NCBI GenBank assembly: GCA_946411835.1
Contig: CAMKFK010000007.1
Span: 1 to 48,527 of the forward strand
DNA length: 48,527 nucleotides
Origin: an uncultured Clostridia bacterium
GTDB taxonomy: Bacteria; Bacillota; Clostridia; Oscillospirales; Oscillospiraceae
Reading direction: 5' to 3'
The position numbers and the translations under genes were made by a program. The first letter of the stretch is position 1. Each line of letters starts with the position of its first letter. Below, piece by piece: positions 1-8,151 of the stretch. The notes beneath the pieces were generated by a model, which was not told where the DNA came from, made no database searches, and worked only from the letters and a program-made list of their open reading frames with translations.

Positions 1-9
1 GCCGCGCGA

Positions 10-378
10 ATTTCAATGCGCGCCCCTGCGTGAGGGGCGACCGGGAAAGAGTTTTCTTTATCGCGCGTAGAAAGATTTCAATTCGCGCCCCTGCGTGAGG
101 GGCGACCTATCGTGGGCAGGCCGACGGGCCGGAGACTGGACATTTCAATTCGCGCCCCTGCGTGAGGGGCGACGCATCTGCCGCGGCGATTCGGTGAAGG
201 GAGGCGAATTTCAATTCGCGCCCCTGCGTGAGGGGCGACTTATCGCATCTGGAACCACATCGGTCGGTTACTACGCATTTCAATTCGCGCCCCTGCGTGA
301 GGGGCGACCTGCACCGTGCGCAACGGCACGCGGAAGCGGCGGGCACATTTCAATTCGCGCCCCTGCGTGAGGGGCGAC
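10..378 (-). CRISPR. Type I-C CRISPR array, at least 6 repeats and 5 spacers
   Basis: Six 32-nt repeats lie at 10-41, 75-106, 142-173, 208-239, 277-308 and 347-378, with spacers of 33, 35, 34, 37 and 38 nt. Read on the minus strand each repeat starts GTCGCCCC and ends GAATTGAAAT, the usual type I-C orientation, with a 7-bp stem CGCCCCT/AGGGGCG around loop CACGC that Cas5c would process. All repeats are identical except the leftmost, which has one change at 18 (G for T), as expected at a leader-distal end. The array runs in the same direction as the cas genes and probably continues off the left edge, since bases 1-9 look like the end of another spacer. Only 13 nt separate it from the cas2 stop codon. 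Confidence 0.97.
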
Positions 379-391
379 GCAAGGGTCTGCG

Positions 392-682
392 CTAGAATAT
401 GAGCTCACTTCCCGCCTCGACAAGCGGCGTTTTCCCCATTGTTTCGATCTTGTTCCGATATACGTTGCCAAGGCGGTAAAATCGCACGGAATCCTGCTTG
501 CTGTCGATGACTCCTTTTAGCTGCTCCTTTAATTGAACAAGCTGCGCGGCATCCAGCAGCACTTCAAATACAGAATTCTGTACGCGAACGCCGTACCGTT
601 CGCAGAGCTTCGCCACACGGCGCAGACGCTTTGCACCCGCAGCTGTTGTTGTGTCCACATCATAGGTCAGAACCAGCATCAT
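392..682 (-). CDS. cas2: CRISPR-associated endonuclease Cas2 (type I-C)
   Basis: A 96-residue protein, the normal size for type I-C Cas2, which bridges two Cas1 dimers in the spacer-integration complex. It begins MMLVLTYDV, with the conserved aspartate at residue 8 after the first beta strand, and has the QNSVFEV segment typical of Cas2. The reading frame is open further upstream, but GGAG eight bases before this ATG and a 4-nt gap after the cas1 stop fix the start. It is the last gene of the cas operon; the CRISPR array follows its TAG stop after 13 nt. Confidence 0.95.
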   Translation of the reverse strand: MMLVLTYDVDTTTAAGAKRLRRVAKLCERYGVRVQNSVFEVLLDAAQLVQLKEQLKGVIDSKQDSVRFYRLGNVYRNKIETMGKTPLVEAGSELIF

Positions 683-686
683 AAGG

Positions 687-1706
687 CTATCTCCAAACAA
701 ACGGCGGATAACGATCCAAATCTCCGCGCATAACACGCGCCAAAAGCATGGCCTGCACATACGGAACCATACCGATCGGGATTTTCTCATTCAAAAACGG
801 ATGCGCCAGCTCATCCTTCTTTCTGGCGCGCCATTGAGAAAGAACGGTCCGCCGTCCCTTCTCATTCAGATATACAGCAGGCGTAACGTACTCGAAATCA
901 GCGCGGGACAGCTGCCCCCGATTGAACAGTGCAAGCGTCATGCGATCACACAGGGGGGCGCGTAACTCCTCCATCAGATCAAGCGCCAAGGATGCTCTCC
1001 CCGGGCGAAGCGTATGGAGAAAGCCCGCCGCAGGGTCCAGTCCGACCGTTTCCAGCGCCGCGCGAACATCATGCGCGAGCTGGGTATAGAGAAACGACAG
1101 AACGGCATTTACCTCGTTTTCCGGAGGGCGCTTGCTGCGTTTCACGAACCGAAAGCCCCCGGAATCGGAAAGCATCCCGTCAAACGCGGAAAAATACGTG
1201 TTCGCCGCGACCCCCTCCCATCCGCGCATGGAATCGACGTCCAAACACTCCGACAGCTTCGACGCGATTTCGCTGAGCCTTTGAGCGGCAAGACGAAGCT
1301 CCGCTTTCCCCTCCTTTGAGGTTCGGGCGTGGCGCATCAGAACCAGCTTGCTGTTCTGTATTTTGCCAAAAAGCAGATCGCGGACAAATTCACATGAAAA
1401 GGCAGGTGAATCAAGCCGTTCGTACTGCCGTTTCCGCAGCAGGACATTTCCGCTGACCGGACCGCAGAGCATACCCTCAAACTGCCCGAATTGATCTAAA
1501 AAAGTAACAGAAATTCCGTTCTTTCCGCAAAATCCAAGCAGAGAGGTGGAGAATGTGTTCTTTCCGAACAACACAACGGAATCGACCTGCGCAGCGGGGA
1601 CGGACGCCTTCTCCTGTCCCCCGACGGACAGGCAGATGTTCTCATTCCGATGGAAGAGGTAGCTTTCCGGCGTCAGGACGTACATGGTTTCCAACAGATG
1701 CTTCAC
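687..1706 (-). CDS. cas1: CRISPR-associated integrase Cas1 (type I-C)
   Basis: Cas1 is the metal-dependent integrase that inserts new spacers. The 339-residue product begins VKHLLETMYVLTPESY, matching the usual KxLLNTLYV start of type I-C Cas1. The start codon is GTG, and it overlaps the TGA of cas4 in a GTGA tetranucleotide, which argues for translational coupling. Likely catalytic residues are Glu164 (GWEGVAANTYF), His231 (GFLHTLRPGR) and Asp243 (ALDLMEELR). The frame stays open upstream of the GTG but that part overlaps cas4 and does not look like Cas1. The next ATG (1685) would remove the first beta strand. Confidence 0.95.
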   Translation of the reverse strand: MKHLLETMYVLTPESYLFHRNENICLSVGGQEKASVPAAQVDSVVLFGKNTFSTSLLGFCGKNGISVTFLDQFGQFEGMLCGPVSGNVLLRKRQYERLDSPAFSCEFVRDLLFGKIQNSKLVLMRHARTSKEGKAELRLAAQRLSEIASKLSECLDVDSMRGWEGVAANTYFSAFDGMLSDSGGFRFVKRSKRPPENEVNAVLSFLYTQLAHDVRAALETVGLDPAAGFLHTLRPGRASLALDLMEELRAPLCDRMTLALFNRGQLSRADFEYVTPAVYLNEKGRRTVLSQWRARKKDELAHPFLNEKIPIGMVPYVQAMLLARVMRGDLDRYPPFVWR

Positions 1707-2365
1707 TCCGCGATCACCGCCTTTGCATCCGCCGCCAAACGGCGGCAATAGTCCTGTGATGACGATTTGAGCTGTGGCATACAGCTTTCCCGAAGAGAGC
1801 ATCGGACACACTTGGGACCGAAAACTGCGGCGGGCGTCCGAAACGTTTTTCTGATTTCGTCCACCTGCCGGATCGTCTCCACGACCCTTTCCCTCAGCTC
1901 GCGGGAAAGGGGTACCGGCAATCGACGGTGAGAGCTGATATAATAGATCGCTCCCTCCGGAATGTTGGTGTGGAACATCTCCTCCAGGCACATCGCCTGT
2001 GCGCAAAGCTGGATCTCATATTCTTCCTCCTCGCGCAGCTTTCCGTGCTTATACTCGACCGGATAGAGGCGCACGGGAAAGTCAATGCCCGGCGCCCGAC
2101 AGCCCAGCGGGTCGCCGTGCGCCTCCACGCAGTCGCATTTCCCGCTGATTCCAAGCTCGATGGAGCTTACGTCCGTCTCATAGAGCAGGATGGCTTCTCC
2201 GCGGCGCTCCACACGCGCCGTGTGGACGCGCTTGTGCTCCAACCGGCCCTTCGCGGTGTCCGCGCTCTCTGACCAGAGCTGCTCGTTGGTCAGGAGCGCG
2301 GCGCGCCGCAGGCAGTATGCCGCGTGAGACAGGCGCGAGATCGGGATGGGCTCCCACTCATCCAT
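1703..2365 (-). CDS. cas4: CRISPR-associated exonuclease Cas4 (type I-C)
   Basis: A 220-residue Cas4, a RecB-like nuclease with an iron-sulfur cluster that trims prespacers and helps select the PAM. The four cluster cysteines are Cys18 (AAYCLRR) and Cys186, Cys189 and Cys195 (CVRCSLRESC). The nuclease motif appears as Asp95 (GIDFPVRL) and YPVEYKHGK (Glu104, Lys106), followed by the QLCAQAMCLEE helix. The start MDEWEPIPISRLSH is the usual Cas4 beginning; it overlaps the end of cas7 by 8 nt, and the gene overlaps the start of cas1, so all three are probably coupled. Confidence 0.95.
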   Translation of the reverse strand: MDEWEPIPISRLSHAAYCLRRAALLTNEQLWSESADTAKGRLEHKRVHTARVERRGEAILLYETDVSSIELGISGKCDCVEAHGDPLGCRAPGIDFPVRLYPVEYKHGKLREEEEYEIQLCAQAMCLEEMFHTNIPEGAIYYISSHRRLPVPLSRELRERVVETIRQVDEIRKTFRTPAAVFGPKCVRCSLRESCMPQLKSSSQDYCRRLAADAKAVIAE

Positions 2366-3353
2366 TGCGCAGCCAATCCTCGCTCTCGGGCAGCGCGTCC
2401 CAGACGATCTCGCCGAAGGGGTCGGACTGGAAGCCGATCCGCACGCCCTTGGGCACGCGGTCGAGAGACACGACCGCATCGTAGTCCCGATAACTGCGCG
2501 GCGTTTCCACCTCCGGCTTCTTGCTGACGCGGACGAGGTCGAAGAGCTTGTGCGCCGGAGCGCAGCCCAGCTTTGCCTGACGAACGCGCTGACCTTCGTC
2601 GCTGTCCGTCCCGACGTGCTGGAAAATAATCAGCGGAGACACGACGCTCATTTCGCCCTTGCTGGCGGAGCGGTCATGCTCGTACATATTGAGGATGGCC
2701 TCAAACAGCGCCTTGCGGTCGGCTTCGTCGAAGCCGGTCTCGGCGGCGAGGTTTGCGCTGATGAAGCCGCGCACCTCATAGAGGCCGAAGGGGATGAACT
2801 GCTTGCGGCCCATTGTGCGCAGAGAGTCCTCCGACTGCCCCTGCTCCCATTCCGCGTACTGCTCCAGCGTGGCGTTGTCCGGTCCGCCCGCGATTGCCAT
2901 GCGCGTGATGGAAATGTCGAGCGGGAGGATGGGATCGAGGCTCTTGCCGAAGGTGATCTGAACGGGACCGCGCACCTGTCCCGCGTTCGGACCGGTGGAC
3001 ATGACCGCGCCGAAGGCGCGCACGTCGTAGAACAGCTCGCACGCCTTGCGCCGTCCGGCGTAGACGGCGTCCTTGCCCTTGGCGCAGTCCTCGAACCCCG
3101 CCTCTCGCTTGGCGCGGGCGATGTGGCGGTTGATGTTGGTCGCCTGCTGGATGATGATGTTCATGCCGTCCTGATCGGCGTATGCCATATCAATATAGTT
3201 GCGGATGCGGCGCTTGGTGGCGACGTCGGTAATGTAGCCCAGCCGGGTTTCGGGGTCGATGCGCGGCGTGTTGCCCATGTCGGGGTCGCCGTTGGGATTG
3301 GCGTTGGTGCAGGAAACATAGTAAAGAAACTCGTAACGGTTCTGGATTGCCAT
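2358..3353 (-). CDS. cas7: Cascade backbone protein Cas7c (Csd2)
   Basis: A 331-residue Cas7 of the Csd2 family, which lines the crRNA as the backbone of the type I-C Cascade complex. The start MAIQNRYEFLYYVSC and the segment CTNANPNGDPDMGNTPRID are characteristic of the family, as is RIRNYI after the first strand. AAGGAGG lies about 10 nt upstream of the ATG, and the start follows the cas8c stop by 4 nt. This strong site agrees with the need for many copies per complex. The frame is open further upstream inside cas8c, but that part is a shadow. Confidence 0.95.
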   Translation of the reverse strand: MAIQNRYEFLYYVSCTNANPNGDPDMGNTPRIDPETRLGYITDVATKRRIRNYIDMAYADQDGMNIIIQQATNINRHIARAKREAGFEDCAKGKDAVYAGRRKACELFYDVRAFGAVMSTGPNAGQVRGPVQITFGKSLDPILPLDISITRMAIAGGPDNATLEQYAEWEQGQSEDSLRTMGRKQFIPFGLYEVRGFISANLAAETGFDEADRKALFEAILNMYEHDRSASKGEMSVVSPLIIFQHVGTDSDEGQRVRQAKLGCAPAHKLFDLVRVSKKPEVETPRSYRDYDAVVSLDRVPKGVRIGFQSDPFGEIVWDALPESEDWLRNG

Positions 3354-3357
3354 GATT

Positions 3358-3723
3358 TTAGTCCTCCTTCTTTCTGTATGCTTGCATCTGATAGTAACCG
3401 AGGGCAAACTCTGCCTGCTCCGGCAGGGTGAGCGTCGTCGGGATTGCCCCGTCGATGGCGGCATAGGTGTTTGCCAGCAGTCTGGAGAAATAGCCGCACA
3501 GCTTCGGGGCGGTTTTATCCAGCTCTTTCAGGTGATGCACCGAAAGCTGGCTCAGCCGTCCGATCACCAGCGCGGGCGTCTGGATGGCGGAGGCGTAGTA
3601 CCGCTGCACCACGCTGACGTTCACGTCAGGGTATGCCGCGCTTTGGATTTTCTCATAAATCGCCAGAATCGCGCCGCATTGATAGGCGGGGCTGTGGTTT
3701 TCGGGGTTGTATGCGCTCATCAT
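3358..3723 (-). CDS. cas11c: Cas11c small subunit from an internal start in cas8c
   Basis: Inside cas8c the sequence AAAGGAG (3729-3735) lies 5 nt before one ATG (3723) and 8 nt before a second (3720). Translation from either gives a 120-121-residue protein in the cas8c frame, starting MMSAYNPENHSPAYQCG. Type I-C systems are known to make the Cascade small subunit Cas11c by internal initiation near the end of cas8c, giving about 120 residues. What is seen here is the ribosome binding site, the tandem ATG and the matching length; production of the protein is inferred. Confidence 0.8.
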   Translation of the reverse strand: MMSAYNPENHSPAYQCGAILAIYEKIQSAAYPDVNVSVVQRYYASAIQTPALVIGRLSQLSVHHLKELDKTAPKLCGYFSRLLANTYAAIDGAIPTTLTLPEQAEFALGYYQMQAYRKKED

Positions 3724-5103
3724 CACATCTCCTTTGTTTTGGTTGCGGATCAGCCAGGCCTTCAGCCATTGGCAGGAAAGGCCCAGACCGTAAAGCAGTC
3801 TGCCCGAATCCTCCTCGTCAGACAGCATCTGCGAGCGGATGGCTTGCAGGGAGCGAACCGCCACGCTGTCCGGCAGCGGCGCGCCCGTCAGGATGGATTG
3901 CAGGATCGTGGGCGTCACGCTGGAGAGCTCCTTGCTGAGGCGTTCAAAGGGCTTGCTGTCTGACTTTTGATATTTCAACAGTCGGAGCAGCCGCGCCGTC
4001 AGCTTACAGCCCGGCAAAAGCTGTGTGCCGGAGGCGTTCGTCAGGGCAAGGTCGCTGTTCCAGCGTGCCAGCGCCGTTTGAAGCTGCTTGTAATCGCCCT
4101 GCTCATAGCGGCGAACCATCACGCGACCGCCGACGCCGCTGAGCAGCAGGATATGATACCTGACCTTGCCCAGTACCACGTCCCGTTCGCCGGAGCGCAC
4201 GCTGTTGACGAGCTGCGTCGCCTTGTCGTTTTCCGCCCGCTCTTTTCTCTGCCGCTCCGCCGGTGTTTCCTCCTCGTCGTCGCCCAGGTCCCAGTCTCCA
4301 AAGTCTGGACTTGTCTGGAACGGGTCGTCCTCCGGCTGAATGTCGGCGTCGTACCAATGGACAAACTTCATGCCTGCGAGGATCGGCGCGTCCGCCAGCA
4401 GCGAATCCAGCGCCGCCTTGACGCCGGAAAACGCCTCCTCGGACACGGGGGCGTTTGCGCCCTGCTTCAAGCCGTAGGATTCAAATGCTGGCGTTTCTTT
4501 GTTGAAACATATCAGTTTTGGTGATTTATCCCCTCCGACTTTTTCAAGTCCCTTAATCGGAGGCATAGGGGGTGCCGGTTCGCACAACTCGCCCGTAATC
4601 AGGCAGCGCGTCTGATTTGCCGCGTCCTGCTTTGCAAACTGCTTTCGGTACGTCGCCCACCAGGCGAGCAGCGCGTCGTTTCGGACGATGGGCAGACCGT
4701 CCACCGCGAAGCTGATGCGGTCGGTGGGCTTGACCTTGTTTCTGTCCAGCTCCTGACGCAGCTTCTCCCGCGTCTCCGCGTTTTCCAGCGCGGCGACGCA
4801 GACGGCGCATTCGGGAACCGCCTCCGCCGCGTCCCGCAGGGCGCTGAGGAAGAACGCGCTTTTGGCGGACGGCTCCTCGGGCAGGACGACCGAGCGCTTC
4901 TCGACGATGACGTTGCTCAGCTTCGTCCCGTTGGCAAGACTGCCGATGTCGGGACAGGGAACCGGCTCCGCGTCGCCCATGATAACCCCCGCATAGTCCG
5001 ACTGCGCGGACAGCGAGAGATACGCCTTGACGGTCTTGTTCACGCAGCCGGCGGGCAGCGCCAGCTCATGCCGGAGCGCGTAATCATAGAGTGATTTCAG
5101 CAT
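3358..5103 (-). CDS. cas8c: Cascade large subunit Cas8c (Csd1)
   Basis: A 581-residue Csd1-family large subunit, near the usual 570-620 residues. In type I-C Cascade it recognises the PAM on double-stranded target DNA and recruits Cas3. It begins MLKSLYDYALRHELALPAG, the standard Csd1 start. Its ATG overlaps the cas5c stop by 7 nt and its TAA is 4 nt before cas7. The C-terminal 121 residues are preceded by an internal ribosome binding site and most likely also make a separate Cas11c small subunit (separate entry). No frameshift or internal stop is seen. Confidence 0.95.
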   Translation of the reverse strand: MLKSLYDYALRHELALPAGCVNKTVKAYLSLSAQSDYAGVIMGDAEPVPCPDIGSLANGTKLSNVIVEKRSVVLPEEPSAKSAFFLSALRDAAEAVPECAVCVAALENAETREKLRQELDRNKVKPTDRISFAVDGLPIVRNDALLAWWATYRKQFAKQDAANQTRCLITGELCEPAPPMPPIKGLEKVGGDKSPKLICFNKETPAFESYGLKQGANAPVSEEAFSGVKAALDSLLADAPILAGMKFVHWYDADIQPEDDPFQTSPDFGDWDLGDDEEETPAERQRKERAENDKATQLVNSVRSGERDVVLGKVRYHILLLSGVGGRVMVRRYEQGDYKQLQTALARWNSDLALTNASGTQLLPGCKLTARLLRLLKYQKSDSKPFERLSKELSSVTPTILQSILTGAPLPDSVAVRSLQAIRSQMLSDEEDSGRLLYGLGLSCQWLKAWLIRNQNKGDVMMSAYNPENHSPAYQCGAILAIYEKIQSAAYPDVNVSVVQRYYASAIQTPALVIGRLSQLSVHHLKELDKTAPKLCGYFSRLLANTYAAIDGAIPTTLTLPEQAEFALGYYQMQAYRKKED

Positions 5104-5744
5104 GGCGCGCCCCCCTTCAGGACTTCGGGGCTGTCATACGGCGGAACCTGTATCACGCCGTGATCCATGACCGCGTGGAACAGGGACAGCCTGGGCTGAA
5201 CCTTTTTGCGGACGGCGCTGTCGTGCAGGTCGAACACGTCGTAGACCATCAGCCCCGCGTCCAGACTGTCATTGATCGGGGGTCGGGTGTTGTCGCTTTC
5301 CTCAAAGTAGGCGACGAACTCCCTTTGACCCAGCGAGGGCTGCATATAGGCTTTTCCGCCGCGAACGCGCCGCAGCGCCTGATCGACCAGCTGCGTCTCA
5401 CTGCCCGAAAAATCGCTCCTCGGCACAATGGACGCAGCGATGCGATAGCGCACGTCGCGCAGCGCCACGGTTTGCCGCTGGGTGCGCTCCTCGTCGGTAT
5501 AGAGGTATTTGTCGCTTGTCTTGCTTTTGACCTCGTTGCGCTTGAAGCTGATGTAACGGATCGGCGCAAGCACCTCGATCCGGTTGACCTGCCAGTAAAA
5601 CTCCGCCGGTTTGGAATAGATCGCCGACAAAATCCCCCGCGCCGCCGACGGCGTGGGAAAGGGATAGGTCAGCCGTTCCACTTTGGCGGCAGGCATGGTC
5701 CAGCACGCGAAATCGCCCCAAACTTCAATGGTTATTTCATTCAT
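5097..5744 (-). CDS. cas5: Cas5c (Cas5d) crRNA-processing endonuclease
   Basis: A 215-residue Cas5 of the type I-C subfamily. In this subtype Cas5 replaces Cas6: it cuts the pre-crRNA repeat at the base of the hairpin and stays bound to the 5' handle. The start MNEITIEVWGDFACWTMPAA and the glycine turn PTPSAARGILSAIY are typical. GGAGGTG eight nt before the ATG sets the start; the annotated frame is open 22 codons further but without a site. This is the first gene of the cas5-cas8-cas7-cas4-cas1-cas2 operon, behind the promoter at 5853-5881. Confidence 0.94.
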   Translation of the reverse strand: MNEITIEVWGDFACWTMPAAKVERLTYPFPTPSAARGILSAIYSKPAEFYWQVNRIEVLAPIRYISFKRNEVKSKTSDKYLYTDEERTQRQTVALRDVRYRIAASIVPRSDFSGSETQLVDQALRRVRGGKAYMQPSLGQREFVAYFEESDNTRPPINDSLDAGLMVYDVFDLHDSAVRKKVQPRLSLFHAVMDHGVIQVPPYDSPEVLKGGAPC

Positions 5745-5785
5745 CTGTTCACCTCCGTATTCGTCCCCGCGGCGCAAACCGCAGG

Positions 5786-5839
5786 GCAATCCAATATAAC
5801 TATATTTCAACTCACTCCTGAGTCGCAGCGCCGAACGAC
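5786..5839 (-). promoter_or_regulatory. CRISPR-repeat-like element in the cas5 5' leader
   Basis: Just downstream of the cas5 promoter the leader RNA contains a segment that starts GTCG and ends GTTGAAAT (5804-5839), like the two ends of the real repeat (GTCGC...ATTGAAAT). It can fold into a 7-bp stem with loop GGAG. The bases right after it, ATAGTTATATTGGATTGC (5786-5803), resemble the opposite strand of the promoter itself at 5853-5869 (ATAGTATATTAGATTAC; 15 of 17 aligned positions with one gap). It could be a degenerate repeat-plus-guide used for self-regulation, but the internal stem differs from the array repeat, so this remains a guess. Confidence 0.4.
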
Positions 5840-5852
5840 TTAGGATGATGTC

Positions 5853-5881
5853 ATAGTATATTAGATTACATAAAATGTCAA
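5853..5881 (-). promoter_or_regulatory. Sigma-A-type promoter of the cas5-cas2 operon
   Basis: On the minus strand a perfect -35 TTGACA (5876-5881) is followed after 17 nt by TACTAT (5853-5858), in an AT-rich patch. An overlapping TATACT with a 15-nt spacer is also possible. The expected start is near 5846, leaving a leader of about 100 nt before cas5. The -35 lies 8 nt beyond the cas3 helicase stop codon, so the adaptation and Cascade genes can be expressed apart from cas3. Confidence 0.8.
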
Positions 5882-5888
5882 GAGCAAT

Positions 5889-7649
5889 TTAAAAAATAAA
5901 GCTCACTTTTTCGCTCTCCGGCAGCTGCAAGCCCATGTCATCCTGATAGCAGTCCAGATACTGCCGGCAAAGCAGATAGAAGGGACTTTGCCTTTCCTCT
6001 CTCCGTTTCCCGGCATAGGGAATGTTCTCCACGAAGCGTTTCAACTCTTTTTCCTCAAAGCGGGAGACGGTGATCGGCGCCGCCCGCTTCATCAGCAGTG
6101 GCGTCATGCCGCTGCGTTTTGCCTCCTCGCTGATTTCATCATACAGCTTTTCCTGTCCAGTAAAACGGACTATGACCTGCATAGTCTGCTTTTTTCCGAT
6201 GATTTGGTACGCTTTGGCCGTTTCTCCGTAGTCCTTGTCTTTGATTGCCTCGACCAGCGCGCGCTTGTCCTTGCAGGAAAGCTCGTTGTATATCGCCCGA
6301 TAATAGCGCCCGATCTGCTCCGGGTCGTGGATGTCGATGGGCTGCGCCGCGCAAAGCCGCTCAACCGTTTTGGCGCAGTTTTGATACCAATTTCCAGGAT
6401 AGCGTTCATCCTCCGGCAGGAACACCGTGACGCTTCCGCCCTGCGGCAGTCTGCCGTTTCGGTTGCAGCGCCCCGCCGCCTGAATGATGCTGTCCAGCGG
6501 CGCGAGCGCGCGGTATACCGCGTCAAAGTCCAGATCGACGCCCGCCTCGATGCATTGGGTCGAAACCACGCGGCAAGGAAGCTGCTCGTCCAGTCTGCTC
6601 CGTATCCGCTTGATGACCTCCGACCTGTGCGCCGGGCAGAGATCGGTCGTCAGGAAGAACACACCCTCCGCGCCGCATTGATCCCGCAGGAGACGGTACA
6701 GCTCCCGCGCGTGCTTTCGCAGGTTGACAATGGCGCAGACGCTCCGCTGTCCGGAAAGCTCCTCCGCGAGCGCCTCCCACGAGACTCTTTCGTCCAGCCG
6801 CCAGTCCACCCTGGTTCGTTTCAGTTTGGCATAATACGCCGCGTAATCCGGCAATATCTCACGCGGGCGGCGCTTGCCAAACGCCTTGAGCGCGGTATAG
6901 TCCGGCTGCGTCGCGGTCGAGAAGACCATGGTGCAGCCGTAGCGTTCGCACAGCTCGTCCGTCGCACGGAGCGTGGCGCGGATCAGCTCCGGCGGAAGGG
7001 TCTGCGCCTCGTCAAAGAGGATCACGCTGTTGGCGATGTTGTGCAGCCTGCGGCAGTCGGCCGGGCGGTCTGAAAACAGTGTTTCAAAGAACTTGACCGA
7101 CGTGGTGACGAGAAACGGTACGCGCCAGCGGCTCGCGTACAGGTGCTCCTCGTCGCTCAGCTCGCTCTGGCTGGTGTCCTCCAGCAGCTGCGAGAGGATG
7201 CTTCGGTACGTTTTTGCGCTCTGCTCGGTCAGCGACAGGAAGGGCAGCACAACAATGACGCGCTTCTTTCCCCATGCGTCGCAATGGCGCAGCGCGAAAT
7301 GCAGCAGCGCCAGCGTCTTTCCAACGCCGGTGGGCGCGGTCAGGTTGAAGACGCCGGGTTCCAGCTCACCCGCCGCACCGCAGGCGGCGAAGACGGCGTC
7401 CCGCAAACGGTTCAGCTCCGCGTCCGCGCCGGAATTGCTCTGGATTTCCGCCAGATGGCGGTCAAGCTCGCGCAGCGCCTCTGCGGGGGATATGTCCCCC
7501 TGCTCGCTCTGTTCCAGATAGGCTTCGTTCTCGTCCTCGGCGGAAACGCTGTAGTCCGCGTCCACCAGGCAGGAAAAGAGCATTCGCGTGGTCTGCATAT
7601 CGCTGATGTTGGCGGCAAGCAGATCGCCGTCGGTCGAGCGAGGGAGCAT
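5889..7649 (-). CDS. cas3: Cas3 helicase part (SF2 helicase, type I-C)
   Basis: A 586-residue superfamily 2 helicase, the DNA-unwinding part of Cas3, which is recruited by Cascade to unwind and degrade targets. Walker A is TAPTGVGKT (104-112), the DExx box is FDEAQ (212-216) and motif VI is QAAGRCNRNGR (390-400). RMLFSCLVDADYS (22-34) is the segment that normally joins the HD and helicase domains of one Cas3 chain. The ATG (7649) directly follows the TAG of the HD ORF and is in the same reading frame, so the usual single protein is interrupted by one stop codon. No good ribosome binding site precedes it; expression would need re-initiation or readthrough. Confidence 0.9.
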   Translation of the reverse strand: MLPRSTDGDLLAANISDMQTTRMLFSCLVDADYSVSAEDENEAYLEQSEQGDISPAEALRELDRHLAEIQSNSGADAELNRLRDAVFAACGAAGELEPGVFNLTAPTGVGKTLALLHFALRHCDAWGKKRVIVVLPFLSLTEQSAKTYRSILSQLLEDTSQSELSDEEHLYASRWRVPFLVTTSVKFFETLFSDRPADCRRLHNIANSVILFDEAQTLPPELIRATLRATDELCERYGCTMVFSTATQPDYTALKAFGKRRPREILPDYAAYYAKLKRTRVDWRLDERVSWEALAEELSGQRSVCAIVNLRKHARELYRLLRDQCGAEGVFFLTTDLCPAHRSEVIKRIRSRLDEQLPCRVVSTQCIEAGVDLDFDAVYRALAPLDSIIQAAGRCNRNGRLPQGGSVTVFLPEDERYPGNWYQNCAKTVERLCAAQPIDIHDPEQIGRYYRAIYNELSCKDKRALVEAIKDKDYGETAKAYQIIGKKQTMQVIVRFTGQEKLYDEISEEAKRSGMTPLLMKRAAPITVSRFEEKELKRFVENIPYAGKRREERQSPFYLLCRQYLDCYQDDMGLQLPESEKVSFIF

Positions 7650-8123
7650 CTAATCGCGCGACAGGCAGAACTCCGGCATATCGCGCAGAAGCTGCTCAAA
7701 AGCCGCGCGATATTCCTTCTCACCCGCCAGCGCCGCCTGCCGCCCGTCAATCTCCAAGCGTCCGGTATATTCATAGCTTCGCTTCAGCTCCTCCGCGCTG
7801 TCGCAGGATACCAAGCCGTCGTGGTGTCCGCGAATTGCCTCTACGATTGGGATAAATCCCTTTTTCCCGCGCCCCATTTGCGCCAGCAGCGCCGCGCCGC
7901 AGGCGGCGTGGTTGACGCCCCTAACCTCATCGCGAAGTAGCTTTTGGAACAGCTCGCCGTATTTCCCAAAATCGTGCAGTCGGCCCGCAAGCTCCGCAGC
8001 GTCCGCCATCGACAACTCCGCGCCGTACTCCCTAGCAAGCTCCGCAACCCTTGTCAAATGCTCCTTCACGGTGGGCTGACGCCCATTCGACAAGATGGAT
8101 TTCGCGTAATAGGTTTTCTGCAT
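7650..8123 (-). CDS. cas3: Cas3 HD nuclease part (truncated by an in-frame TAG)
   Basis: A 157-residue protein holding the HD nuclease of Cas3: His22, the His50-Asp51 pair (AGRLHDFGKYGELF), His72 (GVNHAACGAALL) and His100-His101-Asp102 (RGHHDG). All expected metal ligands are present. It starts MQKTYYAKS behind GGGGGAGG, and the frame upstream is noncoding in character. It ends with a TAG (7650-7652) followed at once and in frame by the ATG of the helicase ORF. HD plus helicase would total about 744 residues, the usual type I-C Cas3 length. It may be a mutation, a sequencing error or a true split gene. Confidence 0.9.
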   Translation of the reverse strand: MQKTYYAKSILSNGRQPTVKEHLTRVAELAREYGAELSMADAAELAGRLHDFGKYGELFQKLLRDEVRGVNHAACGAALLAQMGRGKKGFIPIVEAIRGHHDGLVSCDSAEELKRSYEYTGRLEIDGRQAALAGEKEYRAAFEQLLRDMPEFCLSRD

Positions 8124-8151
8124 ATTTTTTGCCTCCCCCTGTTTTTTCCCC

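Noticed and set aside
107-346. Open frames of 79-91 codons through the CRISPR array
   Set aside because: They are translations of the repeats; the regular repeat-spacer structure explains the sequence.
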